Shown one piece after another: positions 8,642 to 17,321 of a stretch of DNA of 64,000 bases. Under the pieces are notes generated by a model that saw only the letters and a list, made by a program, of their open reading frames with translations, had not been told where the DNA came from and did no database searches. The DNA comes from Caballeronia pedi. GTDB taxonomy: Bacteria; Pseudomonadota; Gammaproteobacteria; Burkholderiales; Burkholderiaceae. Numbering within the stretch: the first letter of the stretch is position 1; the number at the start of each line of letters is the position of its first letter. Where the stretch lies: positions 1 to 64,000 of the forward strand of contig NZ_FCOE02000014.1 in assembly GCF_001544915.2 (NCBI RefSeq). The letters run 5' to 3'. Position numbers and translations under genes: made by a program.

Positions 8642-9319
8642 ATGGCCTATGAACTCCAATTCGCCGATCTCGCGCAATACGCGGGCATGTTCGCGAGCGG
8701 CGCGGCGACGACGCTCGCACTCACCGCCGTCGCGACGACGCTCGGGGTCACCGTCGGCGTGCTCGGCGCAGCGGCGCGCGGCAGCCGGCATGCGTGGGCG
8801 AGCGCGATCGTCGGCGGCTATGTCGAGGCGGTCCGCAACACGCCGTTCATCGTGCAACTGTTCTTCGTGTTCTTCGGCCTGCCCGCGCTCGGCATTCACC
8901 TGAGCGAATACGTCGCGGCCATTCTCGCGATGACGCTGAACCTCGGCGCGTATTCGGTCGAGATCATCCGCGCGGGCATCGGCGCGGTGCCGAAGGGACA
9001 TCACGAAGCGGCGGCCTCGCTTGCGATGTCGCGCGGCGAGACGTTCCGCCATGTCGTGCTGCCGCAGGCGCTCGCGAAGGTGTTTCCCGCGCTCACCAGC
9101 CAGATCGTCATCACCATGCTCGGTTCGGCGGTCGTATCGCAGATCTCGGTGCCGGACCTCACCTATGCCGCGAGCTATATCCAGTCGCGCAACTTTCGCG
9201 CGTTCGAGACGTTTTTCTTCATCACGGCCGCGTATCTCGCGATGGCGCTCGTTCTGCGTACCGCGTTGAACGCCGTGGGCAAACGCTTCCTGATGAACAA
9301 CCGGAGCGCCGCGCGATGA
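8642..9319 (+). CDS. Amino-acid ABC transporter permease (first)
   Basis: This is an inner-membrane permease of the HisMQ/GlnP family, 225 residues. The segment EAVRNTPFIVQLFFVFFGLP and the later GIGAVPKGHHEAAASLAMS, the EAA loop that docks the ATPase, are diagnostic. It lies 13 bases after the binding-protein gene and overlaps the next permease by ATGA (9316-9319). Confidence 0.9.
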   Translation: MAYELQFADLAQYAGMFASGAATTLALTAVATTLGVTVGVLGAAARGSRHAWASAIVGGYVEAVRNTPFIVQLFFVFFGLPALGIHLSEYVAAILAMTLNLGAYSVEIIRAGIGAVPKGHHEAAASLAMSRGETFRHVVLPQALAKVFPALTSQIVITMLGSAVVSQISVPDLTYAASYIQSRNFRAFETFFFITAAYLAMALVLRTALNAVGKRFLMNNRSAAR

Positions 9320-9966
9320 TCGAATTCACCCTCGCGCAGATCGTCGAGAACCTGTTGCTCGCGGCGCGCTGGACCGTCGTATTGTCGATCGTGTCGTTCG
9401 TGCTGGGCGGCGTCGTCGGCTTTGCGCTTCTCGTGATGCGCGTGTCGAAATCGCATGGACTGCGCACGCTCGTCAAAGGCTATATCCAGATCTTTCAGGG
9501 CACGCCTTTGCTGATGCAACTGTTTCTCGTGTTCTTCGGCTTGCCCTTGCTCGGCATCGACGTATCGCCCTGGCTCGCAGCGACGGTCGGTCTCACGCTC
9601 TTCACCAGCGCCTATCTCGCGGAGATCTGGCGCGGCGCGGTCGAAGCGGTGCCGCAGAGGCAGTGGGAAGCGTCGTCGTCGCTGGCGATGAGCTACTTCG
9701 AGCAGTTGCGGCATGTGATCCTGCCGCAGGCGACGCGCATCGCGGTCGGTCCGACGGTCGGCTTCGCCGTGCAGGCCGTGAAGGATACGGCGCTCGTATC
9801 GATCATCGGCTTCACCGAACTCACCAAGGCCGGCACGATGATTTCGAATGCAACGTTCCGGCCGTTCCTCGTGTATGGCCTCGTCGCCGTCATCTACTTC
9901 CTGCTTTGCTATCCATTGACGCGCTATGCACGCACGCTCGAAAGGAAATGGAATGCCGCTCGTTGA
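9316..9966 (+). CDS. Amino-acid ABC transporter permease (second)
   Basis: This is the second HisMQ-type inner-membrane permease, 216 residues, beginning MIEFTLAQIVENLL. It shares the motifs QGTPLLMQLFLVFFGLP and AVEAVPQRQWEASSSLAMS with its partner, so the two probably form a heterodimeric channel. The start is fixed by the 4-base overlap with the previous gene. Its 3' end overlaps the ATPase gene by 14 bases. Confidence 0.9.
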   Translation: MIEFTLAQIVENLLLAARWTVVLSIVSFVLGGVVGFALLVMRVSKSHGLRTLVKGYIQIFQGTPLLMQLFLVFFGLPLLGIDVSPWLAATVGLTLFTSAYLAEIWRGAVEAVPQRQWEASSSLAMSYFEQLRHVILPQATRIAVGPTVGFAVQAVKDTALVSIIGFTELTKAGTMISNATFRPFLVYGLVAVIYFLLCYPLTRYARTLERKWNAAR

Positions 9967-10672
9967 AACACGCAATCTTCAAAAACAGTTCGGCGCGAAT
10001 CAGGTGCTGAAGGGAATCGATTTTTCGGTCGAGCGCGGCCAGGTCGTGTCGATCATCGGACGCAGCGGTTCGGGCAAGAGCACATTGCTGCGCACGTTGA
10101 ACGGATTGGAAAGCATCGACGAAGGCTCGATCGAAATCGACGGCGAACATGTCGATGCGCGTCACGCGGACTTGCGCGCGCTGCGCCTCAAGGTCGGCAT
10201 GGTGTTTCAGCAGTACAACCTCTTTCCGCATCTCACCGCCGGCGAGAACGTGATGCTCGCGCAGACCGTCGTCAGGAAGATCCACAAGGCGAAGGCGCGC
10301 GCGACCGCGCATACGGTGCTGGAGCGCGTCGGTCTCGGCGACAAGTTCGACGCGTATCCCGATCAGCTTTCCGGCGGACAGCAGCAACGCGTGGCGATCG
10401 CGCGTGCACTGGCGATGAAGCCGACCGTATTGCTCTGCGACGAGATCACGTCGGCGCTCGATCCCGAACTCGTCGGCGAAGTGCTCGCGGTCGTCGAAGA
10501 CCTCGCGCGCGATGGCATGACGCTCATCATGGTCACGCACGAAATGCGCTTCGCGCGCCGCGTGAGCGACAAGGTCGTGTTCATGCATCAAGGACGTGTG
10601 TGGGAATCGGGCGCGCCGGAAGCGATTTTCGAGCGGCCGTCGACCATCGAGTTGCAACGCTTCATCCAGTGA
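9953..10672 (+). CDS. Amino-acid ABC transporter ATP-binding protein
   Basis: This is the cytoplasmic ATPase (GlnQ/HisP type) of the importer, 239 residues. The Walker A is GRSGSGKSTLLR, the signature is LSGGQQQRVAIARAL, the Walker B is LLCDEITSALDPE and the switch His is in VTHEM. I chose the ATG at 9953, which has AAAGGA just upstream and begins MPLVETRNLQKQFG. It completes the transporter inserted in the urease cluster. ureA starts 75 bases downstream. Confidence 0.92.
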   Translation: MPLVETRNLQKQFGANQVLKGIDFSVERGQVVSIIGRSGSGKSTLLRTLNGLESIDEGSIEIDGEHVDARHADLRALRLKVGMVFQQYNLFPHLTAGENVMLAQTVVRKIHKAKARATAHTVLERVGLGDKFDAYPDQLSGGQQQRVAIARALAMKPTVLLCDEITSALDPELVGEVLAVVEDLARDGMTLIMVTHEMRFARRVSDKVVFMHQGRVWESGAPEAIFERPSTIELQRFIQ

Positions 10673-10747
10673 CATGCAAGCTCGCCGAAAGCCCATCCGA
10701 TGCTAGCATTGCGAGGCCCGAAACGCCTTTCTTCGTAAAAGAAGCTC

Positions 10748-11050
10748 ATGAAACTCACGCCCAGAGAAAAGGACAAGCTGCTGATCTTCACCGCAGCCTT
10801 GCTCGCCGAACGCCGTCGCGCGCGCGGCTTGAAGCTCAATCATCCCGAAGCCGTCGCGTTCATATCGGCGGCATTGATGGAAGCGGCGCGCGACGGCAAG
10901 ACCGTCGCCGAAGTCATGCACTACGGCACGACGCTCCTCACGCGCGACGACGTGATGGAAGGCGTGCCCGAGATGATCCCCGACATCCAGATCGAAGCGA
11001 CCTTCCCCGATGGCACGAAGCTCGTGACGGTTCATCATCCGATCCCTTGA
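10748..11050 (+). CDS. ureA: Urease gamma subunit UreA
   Basis: This is the smallest subunit of urease, 100 residues, the standard length. It starts MKLTPREKDKLLIFTAALLA and carries LNHPEAVAFI and GVPEMIPDIQIEATFPDGT, all characteristic of UreA. It is followed 4 bases later by ureB. The product assembles with UreB and UreC into the cytoplasmic nickel enzyme that splits urea to ammonia and carbamate. Confidence 0.97.
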   Translation: MKLTPREKDKLLIFTAALLAERRRARGLKLNHPEAVAFISAALMEAARDGKTVAEVMHYGTTLLTRDDVMEGVPEMIPDIQIEATFPDGTKLVTVHHPIP

Positions 11051-11054
11051 AAAC

Positions 11055-11360
11055 ATGATCCCCGGCGAATATTTCATCGACGATGGCGAGCACGAACTCA
11101 ACGCGGGACGCGAGACCGTGACGGTCGTCGTCGCGAATCATGGCGACCGGCCCGTGCAGGTCGGTTCGCATTTCCATTTCTACGAAGTCAACGCGGCGCT
11201 CAAGTTCGAGCGCGAAACGGCGCGCGGCTTTCGCCTGAACATCGCGGCGGGCACCGCCGTGCGCTTCGAGCCGGGACAGGAACGCACGGTCGAACTCGTC
11301 GCGCTCGCGGGCGACCGGCGCGTCTATGGCTTCAATGGCCTCGTGATGGGCCCACTCTGA
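11055..11360 (+). CDS. ureB: Urease beta subunit UreB
   Basis: This is the urease beta subunit, 101 residues, the typical length. It begins MIPGEYFIDDGEHELNAGRE and contains VGSHFHFYEVNAALKFER, the conserved core of the family, then GTAVRFEPGQERTVELV. It is separate from ureA, as in most proteobacteria. The spacing to ureC is 15 bases and includes AGGAAA, a plausible ribosome site for the catalytic subunit. Confidence 0.97.
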   Translation: MIPGEYFIDDGEHELNAGRETVTVVVANHGDRPVQVGSHFHFYEVNAALKFERETARGFRLNIAAGTAVRFEPGQERTVELVALAGDRRVYGFNGLVMGPL

Positions 11361-11375
11361 ACAGGAAATGAAAAC

Positions 11376-13082
11376 ATGACGCTACGCATCGGCCGCCGCG
11401 CTTATGCGGAAATGTTCGGCCCGACCACCGGCGACCGCGTGCGCCTTGCCGACACGGACCTCATCATCGAAGTCGAACGCGATTTCACCACCTACGGCGA
11501 AGAAGTGAAGTTCGGCGGCGGCAAGGTGATTCGCGACGGCATGGGCCAGTCGCAACGCGCCGCCGCCGACGTAGTCGATACCGTCGTGACCAACGCGCTG
11601 ATCCTCGATCACTGGGGCATCGTGAAGGCCGATATCGGCATCAAGGGCGGACGCATCTTCGCGATCGGCAAGGCGGGCAATCCGGATATCCAGCCCAACG
11701 TGAACATCGCGATCGGCGCGGCGACGGAAGTGATCGCGGGCGAAGGCATGATCGTCACGGCGGGCGGCGTGGATACGCACATCCACTTCATCAGCCCGCA
11801 GCAGATCGACGAAGCGCTCGCGAGCGGCGTCACGACGATGCTCGGCGGCGGCACCGGTCCCGCGACCGGCACCAACGCGACGACCTGCACGCCGGGTCCG
11901 TGGCACATGGAGCGCATGCTGCAGGCCGCCGATGGCTGGCCGGTCAATCTCGGCTTTCTCGGCAAGGGCAACGCGAGCTTGCCGGAGCCTCTGATCGAAC
12001 AGGTGAAGGCCGGCGCGATCGGTCTCAAGCTGCACGAGGACTGGGGCACGACGCCCGCCGCGATCGACAATTGCCTGAGCGTCGCCGACGACACCGACAC
12101 GCAAGTCGCCATTCACACCGATACGCTCAACGAAGCGGGCTTCGTCGAGACGACCATCGCCGCATTCAAGGGCCGGACGATCCACACGTATCACACCGAA
12201 GGCGCGGGCGGCGGCCATGCGCCGGACATCATCAAGGTGGCGGGCGAATCGAACGTGCTGCCTTCGTCCACCAATCCGACGCGTCCCTACACCATCAACA
12301 CGCTCGACGAACATCTCGACATGCTGATGGTGTGCCATCACCTCGATCCGTCGATTGCGGAAGACATCGCGTTCGCGGAGTCGCGCATTCGCCGCGAGAC
12401 GATCGCGGCCGAAGACATCCTGCACGATCTCGGCGCGTTGTCGATGCTGTCGTCCGATTCGCAGGCGATGGGCCGCGTCGGCGAAGTCATCATCCGCACG
12501 TGGCAGACGGCGCACAAGATGAAGGTGCAACGCGGCGCGCTGGCCGAAGACAACGCGCGCAACGACAACTTTCGCGCGAAGCGTTATGTCGCGAAGTACA
12601 CGATCAATCCGGCGATCACGCATGGCATCGCGCATGAAGTCGGTTCGATCGAGCCGGGCAAGTGGGCCGATATCGTGTTCTGGGAGCCGGCGTTCTTCGG
12701 CGTGAAGCCCGCGATGATCGTCAAGGGCGGCATGATCGCGGCGGCGCAGATGGGCGACCCGAACGCATCGATTCCGACGCCGCAGCCGGTGCATTATCGC
12801 GAGATGTTCGCGACGCGCGGCGGCGCGCTCGGCAAGACGTCGCTGACGTTCGTGTCGCAACTGGCGGCGGAGTCGCGCATCGCGGATCGTTATGGTTTGA
12901 AAAAGCAGATCGTCGCGGTGAAGAACTGCCGCAATGTGACGAAGGCCGACATGATTCACAATGCATGGCAGCCGTCCATCAGCGTCGATCCGCAGACCTA
13001 CCAGGTGATCGCCGATGGGCAATTGCTCACCTGCGATCCCGCCACCGTTCTGCCGATGGCGCAGCGCTATTTTCTGTTCTGA
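11376..13082 (+). CDS. ureC: Urease alpha (catalytic) subunit UreC
   Basis: This is the catalytic subunit of urease, 568 residues. All nickel-centre residues are visible: His135 and His137 in DTHIHF, the carbamylated Lys218 in GLKLHEDWG, His247 in AIHTDT, His273 in TYHTEGAGG and Asp361 in SSDSQAMG. The flap Cys320-His321 is in MVCHHLDP. Numbering runs one higher than the Klebsiella enzyme. The enzyme should be active if matured by UreDEFG. It sits in a tight ureABCEFG run. Confidence 0.98.
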   Translation: MTLRIGRRAYAEMFGPTTGDRVRLADTDLIIEVERDFTTYGEEVKFGGGKVIRDGMGQSQRAAADVVDTVVTNALILDHWGIVKADIGIKGGRIFAIGKAGNPDIQPNVNIAIGAATEVIAGEGMIVTAGGVDTHIHFISPQQIDEALASGVTTMLGGGTGPATGTNATTCTPGPWHMERMLQAADGWPVNLGFLGKGNASLPEPLIEQVKAGAIGLKLHEDWGTTPAAIDNCLSVADDTDTQVAIHTDTLNEAGFVETTIAAFKGRTIHTYHTEGAGGGHAPDIIKVAGESNVLPSSTNPTRPYTINTLDEHLDMLMVCHHLDPSIAEDIAFAESRIRRETIAAEDILHDLGALSMLSSDSQAMGRVGEVIIRTWQTAHKMKVQRGALAEDNARNDNFRAKRYVAKYTINPAITHGIAHEVGSIEPGKWADIVFWEPAFFGVKPAMIVKGGMIAAAQMGDPNASIPTPQPVHYREMFATRGGALGKTSLTFVSQLAAESRIADRYGLKKQIVAVKNCRNVTKADMIHNAWQPSISVDPQTYQVIADGQLLTCDPATVLPMAQRYFLF

Positions 13083-13694
13083 GTGCCCATGCGTACCATC
13101 GACAAACGTCTGACCGCGAAACTCGCGCCCGTGCTCGTGAAGCGCGCGCCCACCCTGACCCTGCCGTTCGACGCGCGCGGCAAGAGCCGTCTCGCCGCCA
13201 CGCTCGACAACGGCGAGGAAGTCGCCCTCGTGCTGCCGCGCGGCACCGTGCTCGCTGACGGCGACATGCTCGTAGCCGATGACGGCGGCTTCGTGCGCGT
13301 GGTCGCTGCGGCGGAAGATGTGCTCGTCGTGCGCGCGCCGAGCGTGCGGCTCCTGACACGCGCGGCCTATCATCTCGGCAACCGGCATACGCCTGTGGAA
13401 GTCGGCGCGGACTATCTGAAGCTCGAAGCCGATCCCGTGCTTGAAGACATGCTGAAGCGCCTGGGCGTGCTCGTCGCGCATGAGTCGCAGCCGTTCCAGC
13501 CCGAGACGGGCGCGTATGGTGGCGGCCACAAGCACGGCCACGACGAGACCTTCAGCGAGGACTACGCGCTCGCGCAGAAGGTCTTCGACGAGCATCATGG
13601 GCATGATCACTCGCACGACCACGATCATTCGTCGTGCGGGCATGACCACAGTCACGACCACGATCATCATCATCACGGCCATGCACATCGCTGA
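13083..13694 (+). CDS. ureE: Urease accessory protein UreE with His-rich tail
   Basis: This is the nickel metallochaperone of urease, 203 residues. The N-terminal half has LTLPFDARGKSR and EVALVLPRGTVLADGD, and the metal-binding core has YHLGNRHTPVEV. The C-terminal 33 residues (171-203) hold 17 histidines, a nickel storage tail like that of Klebsiella UreE. The start is either GTG at 13083, immediately after the ureC stop, or ATG at 13089. The last 14 bases overlap ureF. Confidence 0.93.
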   Translation: MPMRTIDKRLTAKLAPVLVKRAPTLTLPFDARGKSRLAATLDNGEEVALVLPRGTVLADGDMLVADDGGFVRVVAAAEDVLVVRAPSVRLLTRAAYHLGNRHTPVEVGADYLKLEADPVLEDMLKRLGVLVAHESQPFQPETGAYGGGHKHGHDETFSEDYALAQKVFDEHHGHDHSHDHDHSSCGHDHSHDHDHHHHGHAHR

Positions 13695-14361
13695 GCTGAC
13701 GGCGCTGCTGCATCTCGCGTCGCCGGCGTTGCCGATCGGCGCGTTCAGCTATTCGCAAGGCCTCGAAGCGGCGATCGAGCATGGTCTGATCCACGATGGC
13801 GACAGCGCCCGCGACTGGATTGCCAGCGGCTTGAACAACGTGCTCGCGCGCGGCGAATTGCCATTGCTCGCGCATCAGATCGGACATTGGCGTTCGCACG
13901 ATGCCGCCGCTTTGCTCCACGCGAACGATGAATACATCGCGAGCCGCGAATCGGCGGAACTCAGACGCGAAACCGAGCAGATGGGCTGGTCGCTCGCGCA
14001 ACTGTGCGCATCGCTCGAATGGGGCGACGCGGCACGCCGCGCGACGCTCGTCGCGATCAAGCCGATCGCGCAACCGACCGCCTTCGCATTCGCCGCGTTC
14101 GCGCACGACGCGGCACCCGATGCCGCGCTCGCGGCGTATGCGTTCAGTTGGGTCGAGAATCAGGCGGCCGCCGCGCTCAAGGCCGTGCCGCTCGGCCAGC
14201 TCGCGGGACAGCGCATCATCGTCGCGTTGCGCGCGCCGATCGAAGCCGCCGTGCGCCGCGCGCTCGATACATCGCCTGAACAGATCAACACTTTCGCGCC
14301 GCAGCTCGGCATTTTGTCGGCGCGGCATGAATCGCAATACTCGCGGCTTTTCCGCTCCTGA
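13681..14361 (+). CDS. ureF: Urease accessory protein UreF
   Basis: This is a urease maturation factor of 226 residues that acts with UreD and UreG, gating GTP-dependent nickel transfer. It begins MHIAELTALLHLASPALPIG and contains GAFSYSQGLEAAIEHG, the family signature, and SWVENQAAAALKAVPLGQ further on. The start lies inside the codons for the His tail of ureE (14-base overlap), suggesting coupled translation. ureG follows after 11 bases. Confidence 0.93.
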   Translation: MHIAELTALLHLASPALPIGAFSYSQGLEAAIEHGLIHDGDSARDWIASGLNNVLARGELPLLAHQIGHWRSHDAAALLHANDEYIASRESAELRRETEQMGWSLAQLCASLEWGDAARRATLVAIKPIAQPTAFAFAAFAHDAAPDAALAAYAFSWVENQAAAALKAVPLGQLAGQRIIVALRAPIEAAVRRALDTSPEQINTFAPQLGILSARHESQYSRLFRS

Positions 14362-14372
14362 GACGATATTCC

Positions 14373-15023
14373 ATGAACGCTCCCGCTTATTCTTCCGCCG
14401 CCCGCCGAACCAAGAAACTGCCGCCGTTGCGCGTGGGCGTGGGCGGGCCGGTGGGTTCCGGCAAGACCACGCTGCTCGAAATGCTCTGCAAGGCGATGCG
14501 CGAGAAATACGATCTCGTCGCCATCACCAACGATATCTACACGAAGGAAGATCAGCGCCTGCTGACCGTCGCGGGCGCGCTGCCGGCCGAGCGCATCATG
14601 GGCGTCGAGACGGGCGGCTGCCCGCATACGGCGATCCGCGAAGATGCGTCGATCAATCTCGAAGCCGTGGATCGCATGGTGTCGAAGTTTCCGGATGCGG
14701 ATATCGTGTTCATCGAATCGGGCGGCGATAACCTCGCGGCGACCTTCAGCCCCGAGTTGTCCGACCTGACGATTTACGTGATCGATGTCGCGGGCGGCGA
14801 GAAGATTCCGCGCAAGGGCGGGCCGGGCATTACGAAGTCGGATCTGCTCGTGATCAACAAGACGGATCTCGCGCCTTATGTCGGCGCGAATCTCGATGTG
14901 ATGGCAAGCGATGCGAAGAAGATGCGCGGCGAGCGGCCATTCGTGATGTGCAATCTGAAGGCGCTCGAAGGGCTCGATGCGGTGATCGGGTTTATCGAGA
15001 GAAAGGGGCTGCTCGTCGCGTGA
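14373..15023 (+). CDS. ureG: Urease accessory GTPase UreG
   Basis: This is a SIMIBI-class GTPase of 216 residues that powers nickel insertion into urease. The P-loop is GVGGPVGSGKTTLLE. The metal-binding CPH motif is in ETGGCPHTAIRED, and the nucleotide-base motif NKTD is in LLVINKTDLAPYVGA. It ends the + strand urease run; the convergent waaA gene ends only 9 bases away and no terminator is evident between them. Confidence 0.97.
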   Translation: MNAPAYSSAARRTKKLPPLRVGVGGPVGSGKTTLLEMLCKAMREKYDLVAITNDIYTKEDQRLLTVAGALPAERIMGVETGGCPHTAIREDASINLEAVDRMVSKFPDADIVFIESGGDNLAATFSPELSDLTIYVIDVAGGEKIPRKGGPGITKSDLLVINKTDLAPYVGANLDVMASDAKKMRGERPFVMCNLKALEGLDAVIGFIERKGLLVA

Positions 15024-15032
15024 CGGACGCGC

Positions 15033-16352
15033 TCACTTCCCCGCCTCCCCCTCTTCCAGCAACGCCCCCAGCACGCTCACCGTGCGCTCCGTCGCCCCGC
15101 GATGCCGCGCCGCGAACGCCGACGCCGCCGCGCTCATCGCCAGCCGCCGGGCGCGGTCGCCGAAAATCTCGCGCAGGCCGCGCGCGAGATCCTGCGGGTC
15201 CTGCACACGCAGCGCGGCGCCTGCCGCGATCGCGTCGTTGGTCGCCTGCGTGAAATTGAACGTGTGCGGCCCGATCAGCACCGGCACGCCCGCCGCGCAC
15301 GCCTCGATCAGATTCTGCCCGCCAAGCGGCAGCAGACTTCCGCCAATGAACGCGAGATCCGCCGCCGCGTAATACGCGCCCAGCTCGCCCATCGAATCGC
15401 CGAGCAGCACCTGCACGCTCGCGGGCAACGGCTCCGGCACATCCGCGCCCGATCCCGCGGCGACGGGCTTTGGCGCCCACACCGAGCGCCGCGCGCTCGT
15501 CAGCCCCAGGCTCGAAATCAGCGCGGACACTTCATCGAAACGCTGCGGATGACGCGGCACCAGAATCAGCAGCGCATTCGGCACGTTCAGCGCCGCGAAC
15601 GCGCGCAGCACCAGCGCCTCCTCACCCTCACGCGTGCTGGCCGCCACCCACACCGGCCGATCGCCGATCGCCGCGCGCCACGCCTGACCGCGCGCGACGA
15701 GTTCGGGCGGCGCGGTCATGTCGAATTTCAGATTGCCGAGCACCGCCACATTGCGCGCGCCGAGCGCGGTGAGGCGTTCGGCGTCGGACGGCGTCTGCGC
15801 GAGCACGCGCGAAAAACCGCCGAACACTTCGCGCACGGCGCGCCCGAACTTCGCCGCGCGCCGGTACGAACGCTCGGACATGCGCGCATTCGTCAGCACG
15901 AGCGGCACATCGGCGCGCTTGCATTCGTCGATGAGCGTCGGCCAGACTTCCGTCTCCATCACGATGCCGAGCGACGGCCGCCACGCGCGCAGAAAGCGCC
16001 TGACGAGAACCGGCAGATCGTAGGGAAGATAGCTGCGCAGCACGCGATCGCCGAACAGTTCGACGCCCGTCGCGCGGCCGCTCGGCGTCATGTGCGTGAG
16101 CAGCACGCGCGCCTCGGGATGCGCCTTCAGCAAGGCGTCGATCAGCGGCTGCGCCGCGCGCGTCTCGCCGACCGATACCGCGTGCACCCAGATGAGCGGC
16201 GCGAGATCGTCGGCGCGGCGCGGTGCGACCCGCCCGAAGCGCTCGCCGATATGCTCGCGATAACCGCGCTCCTTGCGCGAGCGGATATAGAGCCGCAACA
16301 CCGCGAGCGGCGCGACGATCCACCAGAGCGCCCGGTAGACGCGTCTGAGCAC
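15033..16352 (-). CDS. waaA: 3-deoxy-D-manno-octulosonic acid (Kdo) transferase WaaA
   Basis: This is the inner-membrane glycosyltransferase (GT30) that adds Kdo to lipid IVA in LPS core assembly. The product has 439 residues from a GTG start, beginning MLRRVYRALWWIVAPLAVLR with its N-terminal anchor. Family marks are LIWVHAVSVGETRA, LLTHMTPSGR, VMETEVWPTLI and GGSLLPLGGQNLIEACAAG. The frame is open further upstream (to 16538), but those residues overlap kdoO and do not look like WaaA. It lies in the waaC-kdoO-waaA run. Confidence 0.93.
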   Translation of the reverse strand: MLRRVYRALWWIVAPLAVLRLYIRSRKERGYREHIGERFGRVAPRRADDLAPLIWVHAVSVGETRAAQPLIDALLKAHPEARVLLTHMTPSGRATGVELFGDRVLRSYLPYDLPVLVRRFLRAWRPSLGIVMETEVWPTLIDECKRADVPLVLTNARMSERSYRRAAKFGRAVREVFGGFSRVLAQTPSDAERLTALGARNVAVLGNLKFDMTAPPELVARGQAWRAAIGDRPVWVAASTREGEEALVLRAFAALNVPNALLILVPRHPQRFDEVSALISSLGLTSARRSVWAPKPVAAGSGADVPEPLPASVQVLLGDSMGELGAYYAAADLAFIGGSLLPLGGQNLIEACAAGVPVLIGPHTFNFTQATNDAIAAGAALRVQDPQDLARGLREIFGDRARRLAMSAAASAFAARHRGATERTVSVLGALLEEGEAGK

Positions 16353-16384
16353 CGTCGCCGATGCGCCCGGAGAAGCCGCGCCGC

Positions 16385-17269
16385 TCAAACGAGCGCCCGG
16401 CCCTTCAGGCGCTCGAGGATGCCGAGCGGCGCGCACTCGGGACGCGCCATCGCCTTGACGGGCAAGAAGAAGGTCTGCTCCATCATGAACTGGCCGGACA
16501 TCACCGCGTGCGACGTGTGATCGGAGAAGCAGACCCACACCGAGCCGGGCGGAAACGGCATCGTTTCCTGCGGCGAGCTTTTCTGATAGTCGAGATCGGC
16601 CTTCATCGCGTCATGCAGATTCAGCATCAGATGGTCGTACTCGCTGCGCGGCGATTTCGTGACATGCAGCAGATTCATGAGCCACGCGGAGCCGGGCATC
16701 TGCGCCTTGATACCGGGCAGAAAGCGCTGCGCCATGTCCTCGAACGGTTCGCCCACGCGCCATACGCGCGGCGCGCCTTTCGGGTTGATGTTCGTGAACA
16801 CGCGCAGGATGCGCTCGCCGTAGTTCGGCCGCGACGGGAAGGCATCGACGTGCAGGCGGCTGTCGTCCTTGCGCCAGGAGGTCTCGCGCGTTTCGACCTG
16901 ATGCAGCCGGAGGCTCGTGGGCGCGACCCGCAGTGTGCCGTCGTACTCGGGAAAGAGCCCGTCGACGAGCGAGCGCGCATGATCCTGATAACGCTTGATA
17001 AGCGAGCGCACCGCCGATTGCATCACGTCGTCGCCGAGCACGCCGGCAAGCGCGCCGCCGTTCGGCGCGAGGCTGATGTTCTTGCGCTTCGGGTCCGCGA
17101 TCTGCGGATCGAGCAGCGCGCGTTCGCCGCCTTCGATCGGAAACCGCAAATTGGGGAAATACAGCACCTTGCCGTTTTCGACGCCGGCAAGGAGCGTCTC
17201 GCGCGGCACGGACAAATTCTTGCCCTGCCAATCGCCAGACGCGACTTCGATGATTTGAGATTCCGTCAT
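16385..17269 (-). CDS. kdoO: Kdo 3-hydroxylase KdoO
   Basis: This is a predicted Fe(II)/2-oxoglutarate-type dioxygenase that converts the outer Kdo of LPS to Ko (D-glycero-D-talo-octulosonic acid), as shown for Burkholderia ambifaria and Yersinia pestis. The 294-residue product has the HxD pair at His140 and Asp142 (RLHVDAFPSRP) and a distal His at 251 or 254 (SDHTSHAV). Placement between waaA and waaC agrees with a core-LPS role. I chose the ATG at 17269 (MTESQIIEVA); an upstream start at 17320 is possible. Confidence 0.85.
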   Translation of the reverse strand: MTESQIIEVASGDWQGKNLSVPRETLLAGVENGKVLYFPNLRFPIEGGERALLDPQIADPKRKNISLAPNGGALAGVLGDDVMQSAVRSLIKRYQDHARSLVDGLFPEYDGTLRVAPTSLRLHQVETRETSWRKDDSRLHVDAFPSRPNYGERILRVFTNINPKGAPRVWRVGEPFEDMAQRFLPGIKAQMPGSAWLMNLLHVTKSPRSEYDHLMLNLHDAMKADLDYQKSSPQETMPFPPGSVWVCFSDHTSHAVMSGQFMMEQTFFLPVKAMARPECAPLGILERLKGRALV

Positions 17270-17321
17270 TGTGTCTACGACCTTGAGTTGTCCGCGCACG
17301 GCGCCGCGCACGATGGACACG

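Noticed and set aside
11382..13688. Open frame of 768 codons on the - strand opposite ureC and ureE
   Set aside because: It is His/Arg/Asp-rich antisense sequence, as expected opposite a G+C-rich gene. ureC and ureE on the + strand carry complete catalytic and family motifs.
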